Shown: positions 46,564 to 58,425, numbered from the stretch's first letter. The stretch is DNA of 64,000 nucleotides from Rattus norvegicus (GCF_036323735.1 NC_086034.1:10903001-10967000); one strand, 5' to 3'. Notes: a model not told the origin generated them from the letters alone. Numbers and translations are program-made.

Positions 46564-48789
46564 ATGACTGACAATGAACAGTAGCAGTGTTACCAAGTAT
46601 GTGCCACCTGATACATAGGAAAAAACCAGGACTATAATCTTTAAATTGTGTTTTGTTTAGAGAGCAAAGAATCCTAGAAGACTGGAGATTAGCATTCTAA
46701 AGGACTGTTCCAGGTAATCTTTAGTAATCAGATTATAGAGCTATGGGGTAAGGCCATCAGTCATTCTAAGGTTTGACCCTTTGAGCAGGTGGGAAGGCCT
46801 GTCTGAGACTGAAGGTGTTGGTTCTTTGTATACTGATCTCTTCTCTCTTTAAATCAAAAGCTGGAATTTGGATGACCTTGCTTTTGAGGGTTAACTTAGA
46901 ACAAACAAACCAACAAAGTGTAGCAACACTTACATCCTATCAGTTACATTATAGAATTAAGTACAACCACGCTCTTCTAATACAAATGTGGCCCCACCAA
47001 TACTAACTAGTACTCAACTAGATAAAACAAACAGGGCTTTGGAAATTGATTAAAAATATGATGTTAGTTAGGATGCTGTGATAGGGATGGCTCCAAGGTT
47101 TCCTCTTCAATGATTGTACAAACAGTTATATAGAGAAACAACAATTAGGATAAAGAATTTAGATTTTAAGTACAGAATTTAATTTTGGATATTTTAAAAT
47201 AGAGGAGACTTGTTGGAGTTTGATTATGAAACTGAAATTCGGGAGAGGAAATTACAGCAGAGTTGAGGTCTTTAATCGATTCAATAAGACTAAAAGGGGT
47301 CCTTCAGAGGCCATGTGTCGAGAGTGAGTAGTGGCATTTAAATGAAAGACAAAAGAATAAGATCTGACAATGGAGTCTGCAAAGGAGCTATTTTTTTTAA
47401 ATGAGGGATATAATGAAACCTGTAGACACAAAAGCCAAAGAAGAACATTTTCTGGAAGAGACAAGAAAATAAAGATGAAGGAGTGATTACTGGACTTGGC
47501 ATCATGTCTGTCTTTCTGATTCCAGTCTCTGAAAGCATAGAAGAGAAGTATGTGAGACATGAGTTATACAGGGGAGCCAGACATAATGAGAGCAGGAGAT
47601 TATTAATAAACAAATTAGGAGGAATGAGGCTCTGCTGTTTCAGGTTTTTTTTCCCAAAGCTGAGAAAGATATATATGAAATACACATGCATTGGAGGAAA
47701 AATTCGAGAAGTCACTGAAAGATTTGACATTTATAGAAAGCAGGGACAGATCTGGGAGGACAAGTGCTCCATGCTAACAGGTGGTGACAAATAACTACAG
47801 TTCTGCACTGGTGGCTACACTTGTTAGTTTAATACTTGGAATTTCTGGCAGATATAACGGGAAGACTCTGATTCCATTTGTGATGCGATTTCAACCACTG
47901 TGAATTCGTAAGGTGGTAGGGTCAGGTGCTTAAAAATGGAAAATGTTAAGAGTCATCATTTCGGAAGAGGATCTCAGACAGAAATACAAAAACATTGAAG
48001 AGCAGCACTTACCTCCTTGAAATCAGAAAGGATGAAATTATTGCTTCCTTCCCAAGATAAAGGACCCCCGGGGCTGTCTCCAGCAGTGTTCCGTGTGCTG
48101 AAGGAAGAGTGTTTACTAGCTGCACACTTGTTAGAAGTTAGGTGGGCCTGAAAGACACAAGAGAGTCATAATATAATGGCAGGAAATTACCCGCAAAACA
48201 TATTCTAGCTGCTATTGTAGAAGAAGAAAAAAGTTTGACACAACGGAAGAGTCTCATGGCATGGCAATTAGATGACAGTAATTGAGTGAAAGAAGAAAAA
48301 GAAATGGAAACATTCTTAGAATGGATGTCTTAGACTGACATGGCATAGTCACCAAGATATACATGACTTTCGTTTGGATAATGATCTCTTCCAGCTCTGA
48401 GCATTATGCGGAGATGGTGGAATATTTGAGGTAAGGACTAAGAGAAGGTCTTGGATCATTAAAGGTGTGGAATCCAAACCTTTTTTATTTCCTTATTTGC
48501 TTCTCTTGCCACAAGGTGAACAGACCTCCTCTACTTCATCCTCCTGCTGTACCAAAACATGCCCAAAACAAGAGGGACAATGAATCATGGATCAAAGACT
48601 TCAACATATTTTCTTTTCTACAATTAGTTATTTTCATTAATTTTTATAGTAAAACAAAACAACAAACAAATAAACAAAACCCAACTGCTCTTGTACAGTT
48701 ATGAATGAATGGATAGTGAATGAATATCAGAACATCCCCCATTGTTGTATACCTACATTAGCTTTTATTTGGTTTGTTTAATCTTCAGT
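46295..48789. other. Unassigned, possibly unique sequence
   Basis: About 2.5 kb without a named repeat other than the TA tract at 46521-46563. The largest frames (100-130 codons around 47252-47794 on both strands) overlap each other and show no domain. Confidence 0.4.
46521..46563. repeat. (TA)n tract
   Basis: Nearly pure TA repeat with one GTA interruption. Confidence 0.93.
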
Positions 48790-49480
48790 ACGTTAAATTG
48801 GTATTTCATTTTTAGTGTGTTTTTCAGAATAATGGACTGTGGTTTTTCAGAGTTTCTTAGGCTTACAGAAACTTTCGAGCAGGAAATGGAGTTCTCCCAT
48901 ATGTAGTACAACATTTGTACATTGCATGGATGTGACGAATTTGGTGCAACTGATATTGGGTATTATCATTAATTTCTGTACTTTCATTAGGGTTCACTCT
49001 TTGCTTCATGCAGTTCTATGGTAATTGATGGATTTGCTTTTTCAGTAACATACAGAGCTGTTCCACTGCCTCTAAATCTTGTATTTCTCCTGTTTATTCC
49101 CAGCTATGCCCTTCCACAAGCCACACTAATTCTTGACATTTCTGTTGTCTGTATAGTTTGTCTAACTCGGAAAATCATAAAGTTGAAATCACACGGCATG
49201 TGGTCTTTGCAGATGGACATCTTTACTAAGGCAATGCGTTCTATAGTTCCCCCATGTCCTTCCTGTAGCTAGCTCACTCACTTTTAAAAGCCTGAATAAT
49301 GTCCCCATTTTTATGGATATAGCATTTTATTTATGCACTGTTGAAGGACAGCTTTGCTGTTTTCAGGATCTGGTGATTAGGAGTAAAACTATAAACAGCC
49401 TTTTGCAGATATTTAGTGAGACATTAGCTTTTATTTCACTCGATGATTTCTGGTTTACATGAGAAGACTATGGTAAGTTT
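48790..49480 (-). mobile_element. Possible ancient L1 3' region, antisense
   Basis: 'gcctgaataatgtccccatttttatggatatagcattttatttatgcactgttgaaggac' landmarks (49290-49350) follow the order seen in the reverse complement of old L1M 3' ends. Decay is heavy. Confidence 0.4.
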
Positions 49481-49539
49481 CTGAAAAACTTGTCAGACTA
49501 GGACCCATGAGATGGCTCTGGGGTTAACATGCTTCCTAA

Positions 49540-49910
49540 GGATCTTAGGTACTTTTCTACTGCCATAACAAAACACTGCAATCAAGGTAACTTATAAGAG
49601 AAAGAAATTAATTTAGGGCCTCAGAGTACTACAGGGTTAGAGTCCATAACCATTGTAGCCAGGAGTATGGCAGCAGACAGGCAAGCATGGTCCTGGAGCA
49701 GTATCTGAGGTCTACATCTACGAGCCTGGGACAGGAGAAAGTGCTAACATGGAAGGGCTTCTAAAACACTGAAGTCCACCGCAATGACGTATCTTTTCCA
49801 AAAAGGTCACAACTCCTAATCCTTTCCAAGCAGTTCCACCAACTTCAGACCAAGCGTTCAAATATACGAGCCTGTGGGAGCCATCCTCACTCAAACTATG
49901 ACGCTACGCA
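49540..49910 (+). repeat. Rodent interspersed repeat, older copy of the 43.3-kb type
   Basis: The order 'ttctactgccataacaaaac', 'atggcagcagacaggcaagcatgg', 'ggtcacaactcctaatcc' and 'accaagcgttcaaatatacgagcctgtgggagcc' parallels the family at 43.3 kb. It is a diverged, shorter version. The adjoining 49911-50088 is unassigned. Confidence 0.5.
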
Positions 49911-50088
49911 AGCAAAAGCTTTGGAAGTTGAATCCCCAGAACACACACAGAGTAGGGCATGGTAGCACATACTGCTAATCCGCTCACAGGTCATCTAGTG
50001 TGGGCATATGAAGAAGAAAAACAAACAAATAAGTTCTGTGTGAAACAAGGAGGAAGACAGCCACCGACAGCTAAAGTTGTCCTCAGTC

Positions 50089-50462
50089 TACACACACACT
50101 CACACACACTCTCACACTTACACACACACACACAGACTGACACACACACACTCACACACGTACACACACAGATTGACACACACACACTCACACTTACACA
50201 CACAGACACACACTTACACATACACACACAGACTGACACACACACACTCACACACTCACACACACAGACACACACTTGCACACTTACACATACACACACG
50301 CTCACACACACATATACACTCACACACTTACACACACACTGACACACACACAGACTGACACACACACAGACTGACACACACACTCACACACTTACACACA
50401 CACTTACACACACATACACAGACACACACAGACACACACACACACACACACACACACACGCG
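50089..50462. repeat. CA-rich array with CTCACA, GACTGACA and CTTACA units
   Basis: About 374 bases in which CA runs are punctuated by ACTCACA, AGACTGACA and ACTTACA words at irregular spacing of roughly 10-25 bases, ending in a purer CA run. It has behaved as a locally expanding minisatellite. Frames across it on both strands (His/Thr-rich or Cys/Val-rich) are artefacts. Confidence 0.93.
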
Positions 50463-50539
50463 ACAGAAAAAGGAAGAGACTAAGAATTCTCCCAGCGGTC
50501 TCTCAAAGTGTCTGCATCATTTCCACTCTTATTCGTGAA

Positions 50540-50870
50540 TGAAAGTTACAGTTGTTTCATGTCTCACCAGCACCAGAGGTTGTCGGAATCTTGGATTTTC
50601 AGTGGTATCTGATAACATATGGTGTTGAGTATTTACTTCATATGTTCAATTGCCATCTGTGTATCTTCCTTGAGGAATTAGCTGTTCAAATATTTTGCCA
50701 ATTTAATTATTTGCTTTTTATTTTTTAGTTTTCTTTGTGTATTTTGGAAACCGGCCATTAGATATCTATGAGGCAATCATTTTATGCCAAGCTTGGCATT
50801 TTAAATAATTTTGGCTATGTTTTTATTGTGCTGAAGTTAGAATATTTTTAAGCAAAATTTTAAAATTAGT
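50540..50870 (-). mobile_element. Ancient L1 ORF2 3' part, antisense
   Basis: 'aattgccatctgtgtatcttccttgaggaattagctgttcaaatattttgcc' landmarks near 50648-50700 and 'ttctttgtgtattttggaaacc' near 50731 follow the reverse complement of the old L1 ORF2 C-terminal coding region. Confidence 0.55.
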
Positions 50871-50877
50871 TTTTAAA

Positions 50878-51018
50878 CTGGGTGTGGCAGTGCATGCTTT
50901 TAATCCTGGTGTTCAGAACACAGAGGCAGGAAAAATCCTTGAGTTCAAGGCCAGTATGGTCTACAAAGGGAGGTCTAGGACAGGGATACACAGAAGAACT
51001 CTTTCTTGAAAAGCAAGT
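50878..51018 (+). mobile_element. B1 SINE
   Basis: Complete in outline: 'ctgggtgtggcagtgcatgcttttaatcctgg', 'acacagaggcaggaaaaatcc', 'ttgagttcaaggccagtatggtctac' and a 'gaactctttcttgaaaag' end. These are landmarks along the span. Confidence 0.85.
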
Positions 51019-51021
51019 AAA

Positions 51022-51028
51022 ACTACTA

Positions 51029-51075
<47 letters not shown>

Positions 51076-51108
51076 TTACTACTACCACTCCTTCTACTAC
51101 TACTACTA
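51022..51108. repeat. (CTA)n trinucleotide repeat
   Basis: About 28 units with few interruptions, starting just after the B1 tail. Confidence 0.95.
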
Positions 51109-51178
51109 GTATGTATGTATGTATGTATGTATGTATGTATGTATGTATGTATGTACGTATGTATGTACGTATGTATGT
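51109..51178. repeat. (GTAT)n tetranucleotide repeat
   Basis: About 17 units with two GTAC variants, directly joined to the CTA repeat. Confidence 0.95.
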
Positions 51179-51484
51179 CCAAGTGTCCCTTTGTATACTA
51201 AGTGTACCTATGAGTGCAGTACCTGTAGAAGCCAGACAAGCGTATCAGATCTCCTGCAACTGGAGTAAAGGCCATAGGTGAGGCCTCCTGATGAGAGTAT
51301 TAAGATAAGGTCTCAGGTCTTATGGAGGAACAATTCAGTACTGGTATCCATTAAGCCAACTCTTAAAATTGAAGGTTTAATTTTAATAAAGTCATTGATT
51401 ATGCCTTTGTGTTGTTCCCTACCCCCCCCCCCCAAAAAAAAGCATAGCCAAACTTGCTTGGAGATTTTACCTTATGTTATCTTA
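51179..51484. other. Unassigned sequence
   Basis: The only notable item is a run of 14 C followed by 9 A near 51422-51444. Confidence 0.4.
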
Positions 51485-52415
51485 AAAAACAATTGGTTAT
51501 TTTATTTATTTACATTTCAAATGTTATCCCCCTTCCTGGTTTCCCGTCTACAAACCTACTATACCATCCCTTCCTTCTCCCTGCTTCTATGGTGGTGCTT
51601 TCCCACCCACCTCCAACTCTTGCCTCACTGCTCTAATATTCCCTGAAGATATTCTCTTCTTCTCTGAAGAGACTTCAAACCAAATTTTGTTATGGATATT
51701 GAAGCAAAAATACTGAATAAAATTCTCACAAACCAAATCCAAGAACATATCAAAACGATCATCTATCATGATCAAGTAGGCTTCATCCCAGGGGTGTAGG
51801 GATGGCTCAATATATGGAAATCCATCAACATAATCCACTATATAAACAAATTCAAAGAAAAAAAACACATGATCATCTCATTAAGTGCTGGAAAAGCATT
51901 TGATAAAACTCAACATCCCTTCATGTTAAACGTCTTGGAAAGATCATGAATTTAAGGCCCATACCTAAACATAGTAAAAGCCATATACAGCAAACCAGTA
52001 GCCAACATCAAACTAAATGGAGAGAAACTTGAAGCAACCCCACTAAAATCAGGGACTAGACAAGGCTGCCCACTCTCTCCCTACTTATTCAATATAGTAC
52101 TCAAAGTCCTAGCCAGAGCAATTAGACAACAAAAGGAGGTCAAAGGGATACAAATTGCAAAGAAAGAAGTCAAAATATCAATATTTGCAGATGATGTCAT
52201 ACTTAAGTGACCCTAAAAATACCACCAGAAAACCTCTACACCTGATAAATAACTTCAGCAAAGTAGCTGGATATAAAATAAACTCAAACAAACCAGTAGC
52301 CTTTCTCTACTCAAAGGATAAATGGGCTGAGAAAGAAAATAGAGAAATGGCACCCTTCACAATAGTCACAAATAATATAAAACATCTTGGTGTGACTCTA
52401 ACCAAGCCAGTGAGA
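51485..52415 (-). mobile_element. Twin-primed L1: inverted 5' part joined to its 3' end
   Basis: The first part (51491-51650) is an L1 3' terminus in antisense orientation: 'aattggttattttatttatttacatttcaaatg' landmarks equal those at 29.98 kb. The second part (about 51655-52412) is L1 ORF2 RT sequence in sense orientation. It is recognisable by residues such as KLNGEKLEA-type and GTRQGCPLSP-type blocks and a YKINSNKPVAFLYSKDK block, with several stops and shifts. Opposite orientations meeting at one junction, with everything between RT and 3' end missing, is the signature of 5' inversion during target-primed reverse transcription. No target-site duplication was found. Confidence 0.8.
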
Positions 52416-53139
52416 AATTTCCTAGTTTTACATTTCCACTTGGGTTTGTGTTCCACTTTTAGTTAGTGTTTGAGAAAAGTGTAACTTCTGTGTTTGGATT
52501 CACTTAATCTGTGAATGTCAGATTGTACAACAGATCAGCAGACTCTTGTGTAAGTTATATCTGGACTATCTTTATTGATTCCACATTGTCTTTATTATTG
52601 ATTTCTATGTAATTTAATGGATGCATACCATTTTTTGTCCAACATGATCAGCATACAGACCTGGCCTACCACTTCCCATAATTCCCTCACACTATCTCTT
52701 TACACTCACATATAGTTTTTGAAGTTATCAATTAGATCTGATATTCATCACAATAGTTTTGTGTTTTTGGAGTGGCATATAAGTAAATTAATATGATTCC
52801 TAGCCTTTCACTATTAGCTTTTATCACTCATTATGCATGAGGCATAATGTTCTTGTGGTTCATCTTGGGTTTTATGTATCAGTGATTGTCCTCAATATAG
52901 CTGAGGTATGTTTTATGAGTGAGCCACCTTAGTCTTATGCAGTCCTTAGCTGAATAAACTTGAGTAACTTTAATTTCTCAGTCTATTTTTATTGCTGGCT
53001 ATTAAACACTATAACCTCTCTTTTAACCCACCAACTCCAGAGGTAATGGGGAAAAAAGGATACAGGGAATGTGGACCTGTTTAGAAAGGTTCTTTGGAGC
53101 AACTCCCTTCTGTGTTGTCCGGAAAGCAGTTCAGTTTGC
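52416..53139. other. Unassigned AT-rich sequence
   Basis: No gene or named repeat. Confidence 0.4.
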
Positions 53140-53900
53140 AGGGCAGCAACATCAGCTCAATCCACTCCTCAACACGTCATAGGTACATGAGCAGGCCCGT
53201 TCAGTAGGGTTGGGTTAGCAAGCACTGATCAGCAGCAGTGGCACTACCTAGCAGAGACAGCCAGGCCTCAGCCTTGGCACAGGTCAGCAGGAGGGACCAA
53301 GGCCAACAGGAACGCCAGGAGAAGTCCTCTGCTGTGCCTCTCAGTGAAAAAAAAATCAGTGAAGACGTGAGACCCAGAAGCATTGCTCCACCAGCAAGCC
53401 TAGCCGAGCCTCAGTCACTGTCTGTCAAGTTCTATTTATATCCCTTCACACATCATGTGCCCTCTGTGGTCTTGCTTCATCATGTACGTCTGTCTCAGCT
53501 GACATCACTCCACCCATCAGCCCAGAGTTAGCAGAAGCAGCAAGAAATTGCAGCACACCACCAGAAGTTTTTTGGTGCTTTTCTCCCTATGGAGTCCTGA
53601 CTAAAGAAACGTAACTAAGCAATGTAAGGTAGACCAATACATGTGTGTCCTTTCCAAAGAATCCATCACATGTGCTGTCTCATATTTGCTTTAGCAGAAT
53701 ATCCTTTCTACTGTGTCCATTTCAGTGAGACGTTCCTTTAGTAAGTCTGCCTTAGTCTTGACCTGTGTCAACTTTAGGAAAACATCCCTCCATGTGTTTG
53801 ACCCAGCAAAACACAATCCAACACAATCGACTTTCCAAAGAACCCTTAAGTTTTCACCCCAGGTTACTTCCAATTTGGGGCACTCAAGGACTAACCTGCT
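53140..53900. repeat. Possible rodent LTR-type repeat
   Basis: This block is more GC-rich than its flanks, with a TATA-like 'ctatttatatccc' near 53431 and no long frame beyond a 97-codon one without known domain. I have a weak impression of a murid repeat family but cannot name it. Unique sequence remains possible. Confidence 0.3.
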
Positions 53901-54179
53901 ACATAATATTCTTGTATAGATTTTCTGTGCAATTCTAAGTATTCATTCTCTAGGAACAATAACAGGAGTGAGACACTGGACTTCATGGTAAATATACATT
54001 TATTTAGGAAGAAACCAGTCAACTATATTTGCCATTGGCTATGTCACTTTATATTTACTTTCGCAGTATACAAGAGGTAACTCCAGAGGGAACCAGGACA
54101 AGATACTGTCAATAGCGTGTGTTTTGGACATACAATAAATAGGAGAGGTAGTGCCTTAAGCTTTTAGTATCTGTTAATA

Positions 54180-55700
54180 TTTGGGTTTATTTATATGCCA
54201 TTCACATTATCTTCTCTGATTAATTAGCTGACAATCTATCTTTCCACATTGGAAAGAAAAACAATATGTTGTTCGTGGTTTTGAGTTATTTATTACAGGT
54301 TGAAGCCCTTTGTCATGGATGTGTTTTGTACGTATTTTCTCCAACCTTTAGTTGCTCATCCTTCAGTCTTTTGCAAGTCTAAACCTGTAAAATATGACAA
54401 AGTTCAATTTCCCATTTTATTCTTTCCTGTCTCAGGATTTTTGTTGTCATGACTACAAATTCTAATTCTCTGCATTGTTCTAGGTTATGAATATTTTGTT
54501 TTAAAATTTTTCAGTTTTTCATCTTGGAGTTAAATGTATAATTGGTTTTGAGTTAATTTTTAAGATGTGACATCTTAAAGATGTTTGCCTGTGTGTCTCG
54601 CTGTTCTATTACCACTTACTGGAAGGTCTACTTTTTCCTAGAAACCGCTCTTGTATCTTTTTCTTCTTTTTTTTTTTTTGGTTCTTTTTTTTGGAGCTGG
54701 GGACCGAACCCAGGGCCTTGCGCTTCCTAGGCAAGTGCTCTACCACTGAGCTAAATCCCCAGCCCCTTGTATCTTTTTCAAAGACCAATTGACCATGCCT
54801 TTGTGAGTCTGAAGCTGGACAGTCTCCTGAATAACTGATTTATGTTTATTTCTTCCCTTGTATAGCACTATCTTAATGAATATGGACTCATAATAATGCT
54901 TGAAAATGGACAATAGGAATCTCAGAATTTATTCTTATCTTTCAAAATTGTTCTAGCTCAGATAATTTAGAGTCAGCTTCTCTGTGACTACAAAGCTCTT
55001 GGTAAATTCTTGGTCAATATTGTACTCATTACAGAGGGTGTTGTTGGACACATTAATGAATTTACTGTGAAGAATCTTTACATCCATGAACAGATAGACC
55101 TCCCTAATTTAGACCTTTAATATTTTTCATCAGCTTTGGATGATTTCAACATGTGGATTGAAATTTTAGATTTACTTATATAAAGTATGTTGGTTTGGCT
55201 AGTGTGTTTGTTTGAATTTCTGGTTTTAATTGTTTCATTTTAGTGCATAGTAAAAGGTTTACTTTTCTGTACTGATTATTTTGCAATGTTGCTAAACATA
55301 TTATTTTTAGAATTTTCTGATAATTATTTTTCCTTTTCCCTGGGAATTTCCATATTATAACAATGATGGTGCCTGTCAATGGGACAGCTTGGTAATTTCT
55401 AAATTAAGAGAACAATGGGAAGTTTCCCCCTCTTGCAGTGAATAAAGCTTTTTAGTACCATGCTGCATAGGAGTATAGAGAATGCACATTTCATCTTTGT
55501 TAAAATGACCATTAAATATGATACCATGGAGTCTGATATCAGTAGTATATAATGATGTATGGGACGTTTATCATCTTGGAATGTTTTTCTTACTTTGTGG
55601 AAGTTGTCTTAATTAGCATGAGTCTTGTAGCATTTTACCCATACATATCATACTTGGGTCTTATTGCTTCAAACTCTCATAGCTTTCACTCATATCCAAG
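54180..55700 (-). mobile_element. Ancient L1 ORF2 relic, antisense, split by an ID
   Basis: Landmarks in the order expected for the reverse complement of old L1 ORF2: 'gttgaagccctttgtcatgg' and 'attttctccaacctttagttg' near 54300-54350, 'ttttgagttaatttttaag' near 54547, 'accaattgaccatgcctttgtgag' near 54784, 'tgactacaaagctcttgg' near 54986. The part beyond 55200 is less clear. No frame remains. Confidence 0.55.
54650..54779 (-). mobile_element. ID SINE, antisense, with perfect 14-bp duplication
   Basis: The core is at 54693-54765 (antisense 'ggagctggggaccgaaccc' to 'ctgagctaaatccccagcccc'), preceded by its T-rich tail from 54664. CTTGTATCTTTTTC occurs at 54650-54663 and 54766-54779. The insertion split an ancient L1, whose sequence resumes on the far side. 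Confidence 0.95.
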
Positions 55701-55851
55701 TCCAAATAGGGGTAATCATTAATAAATTGTTTCTAGATATAGACATAGATAAGAGTTTCTGGTTATTATGCTAATGGCACAGAAATAATCTCAAGAATTG
55801 ACAGATTTCATATGAAATTAAAGGCTGAATAGCAATTGAAACAATCAATAG

Positions 55852-56588
55852 GGTGATGATTGATAAGTGGATATTAGCCCAAAAGCTCGAATTACCCAAG
55901 AGGCAATCCACAGACACAGGAAGCTCAAGAAAAAGGATGACCAAAATGCACATGCTTCCACTCCTTCTTAAAGGGGGAGCAAAAATATCCATAGGAGGGG
56001 ATATGAAGGCAAAGTTTGGAGCAGAGACTGAAGGAATGGCCATTCAGAGCCTGTCCAACATGTGGCCCCCATATATACAGCCACCAAAACTAGATAAGAT
56101 TGATGAAGCTAAGAAGTGCATGCTAACAGGAACCGGATATAGCTGTCTTCTGAGAGACACAGCCCAAGCATGTCGAATACAGAGGCGAATGCAAACCATT
56201 GAACTGAGAACGGGACCCTCGTTGGAGGAATTAGAGAAAGGATTGAAGGAGCCGAAGGAGCTTGCAACCCCATAAGAACAACAATACCAACCAACCAGAG
56301 CTCCCAGGGACTAAACCACCATCCAAAGAGTACACATGGACTGACCCATGGCTCCAGCTGCATATATAGCAGAGGATGGCCTTGTTGGGCACCAATGGAA
56401 GGAGAAGCCCTTGGTCTTGCCAAGGTTGGACCTCCAGGGTAGGGGAATGTCGGGGGTAGGGGCATGGATGGGGAGGGGAACACCCTTATAGAAGAAGGGG
56501 AGGGGGAGTAGATAGGGGCTTATTGGACAGGAAACTGGAAAAGGCAATAACATTTGAAATGTAAATAAAAAAATCTAATAAAAGAAAA
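55852..56588 (+). mobile_element. 5'-truncated L1 3' end
   Basis: It begins at the ORF2 stop region ('gataagtggatattagccc') and includes the whole 3' UTR, with a G-rich purine tract near 56440-56520. It ends in 'aacatttgaaatgtaaataaaaaaatctaataaaa'. It is closely related to the 3' UTR at 36.1-36.8 kb. The frame at 55853-56275 is a 3'-UTR artefact. I found no duplication. Confidence 0.88.
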
Positions 56589-56645
56589 AAGCAAAACAAC
56601 AGAAAGACTTTTAATGAAGCATAAAGTACCAACATTTAACAGGCA

Positions 56646-56664
56646 AAATAAATAAATGAACGAA

Positions 56665-56699
<35 letters not shown>

Positions 56700-56700
56700 A
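56646..56700. repeat. (AAAT)n tetranucleotide repeat
   Basis: About 13 AAAT units with one 'gaacg' interruption. Confidence 0.95.
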
Positions 56701-56855
56701 GCCTGGTATCAGCTTTCTTCATCTGGGTGAATTCTATTTGATCATAATATACTAAGATGATATTACTATCATTTTGCTTTATGTAATTTTCTGTTATGCT
56801 ATTGATTTTGAACATTTATTAAAGGATTATAATTTGTATACTTTTTTATTAGTTT

Positions 56856-56982
56856 AAGAATAGAGGGGCGACGGGGTTGGGGATTTAGCTCAGTGGTAGA
56901 GCGCTTGCCTAGCAAGCACAAGGCCCTGGGTTCGGTCCCCAGCTCTGAAAAAAAAGAAAAAAGGAAAAAGAATAGAGGGGCG
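56856..56982 (+). mobile_element. ID SINE with perfect 15-bp duplication
   Basis: The core is at 56873-56947 with intact A and B boxes ('tagctcagtggtagagcgc', 'ggttcggtccc'), followed by a short A-rich tail. AAGAATAGAGGGGCG flanks it at 56856-56870 and 56968-56982. The unusual GC content of the duplicated word makes the match unambiguous. It looks like a recent insertion. Confidence 0.96.
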
Positions 56983-57427
56983 TAGTTTAATGAAATGAAT
57001 TTGAAAATATTTATTTTTATTATATGAAAGAAATTTGTTATAAATGATGCCAATTTAACAATATTTGCATAATATGTCTATAAAAATGTCAGAATTCTAT
57101 CACATTTCAGGAGTTTTTATTCCACATCTTTGTGTTATGTAATATTTAATGAACATCTAATTCATCTTCATCATGCAGGATTGATATTTATATTTTGGAA
57201 AGGAATTGCAATGATAACAGTTACAATTCGAATATAGTTCATAGAGTTGAGTAGAGTTCTATTTGGTTATTGTATTGCTGTAGTTTTTACATAGACTCTT
57301 TAGTGGGAGAACCTCTTTCAGTTAACTTATTTCCTTTTACCTTTATCAATGTTTATAAAAATATATCAAGTTTTTCAAACAATTAGATTCTGTTCTGGTT
57401 GGTTTTTATTTTCTGTTTTTCTTAAGA
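56983..57427. other. Unassigned AT-rich sequence
   Basis: No gene or named repeat. Confidence 0.4.
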
Positions 57428-57603
57428 CACATTTATTTATTTTGCATATATGTGTTTTATCTACATGTACACATGTGTGCCAGAAGAGGGCACTAGATCC
57501 CAGTACAGATGATTGTGAGCCACCATGTGATTGCTGGGAATTGAACTCAGAATCTCAGGAAAAGCAGAAAGTGCTCTTAACTGCTACATCATCTGTCCAG
57601 CTT
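57428..57603 (-). mobile_element. B3/B2-type SINE, antisense
   Basis: 'gccagaagagggcactagatcc', 'gattgtgagccaccatgtg', 'gaattgaactcagaatctc' and 'agtgctcttaactgctacatcatctgtccagc' appear in order. This is the antisense B3 plan. Moderately diverged. Confidence 0.8.
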
Positions 57604-57943
57604 CCTTCTGTTTTATTTTTAATTATTCTTATCTTTATTATTTCCTTCCTTAGTTTTGAAATCATTTGTTGTTTCAAGTTAAAAGCAAGATTATGAGTTG
57701 TGACTTTTCTTCCTCTTGATAGAAGTTGTTTGTCAGTGTGAATTTCATTTCAGGGCAGTCAGATCATGTGACTGTTTATATCTTTTGTTTACATTTTCTT
57801 CCAGTTCTGATGCACTGTATAATTTAACTGGGGGCTTACTTCTTGACTTGCGAATTATTTAAAAGTTTGGTGTTGGATAAATGAGTGTTTGGATGCTTTT
57901 CAGTCATCCTTCTATAACTGATTTCTAGTTGAGCATCACATAG

Positions 57944-58089
57944 ACTGGGCATAATTGTGCATGTACCTATGATCCTAGCATCCAAGAGATTGAGGTAAGG
58001 GGTTGAGAAGTCACATGCCATCCTCAGGTACACAGTGAGTTTGATGTTACCCTGAGCTCGATGAGGCACTGTTTCAAAAGAAAAAAATT
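57944..58089 (+). mobile_element. Old B1 SINE
   Basis: 'gactgggcataattgtgcatgtacctatgatcctagcatccaag' and 'gaggcactgtttcaaaag' landmarks span a diverged B1. The preceding 57604-57943 is unassigned. Confidence 0.65.
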
Positions 58090-58199
58090 GCATTTTCCAA
58101 TATGGTTCTTCGGTTTAGTACATACTAAATGATTTAATGCCTTAGCCTCTTCTCCTCTCTCTCCCTTGCCACTCCCTTTCTTGCCCTGTCTAAGTACAT

Positions 58200-58425
58200 G
58201 TGAGTATATATATGCATGTATATGTATACTTGCTGGGTGAGGTCAGATGAAAAGTTCAGGAGGCAATCCTTGGGAGGTGCCCCAGGAGCTGCATGTTTCT
58301 GTCTTCCCAGTACTGGAGCTATAGGCGCATGCCCATGCTGCCCTTTTCTCCATGTGGGTTCTGGAGATCAAACTCAGAGCCTCCAATTCGCAGGTTAATA
58401 CTGATCTCCATAGTGACTGAGGTAG
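58200..58425 (-). mobile_element. B4-type SINE, antisense
   Basis: A 'tgtatatgtatact' alternating stretch, then 'ggaggtgccccaggagctg', 'gtactggagctataggcgcatgc', and the head 'gggttctggagatcaaactcagagcctccaattcgcagg' follow the B4 antisense order. Confidence 0.5.

Noticed and set aside
50089..50383. His/Thr-rich and Cys/Val-rich frames of 90-130 codons
   Set aside because: They are translations of the CA array on both strands, not genes.
53238..53531. 97-codon frame in a GC-richer block
   Set aside because: No domain, no splice support and a possible repeat origin, so it is not called as a gene.
55853..56275. 140-codon frame on the plus strand
   Set aside because: It lies in an L1 3' UTR, and homologous frames appear in the other L1 copies only by chance.
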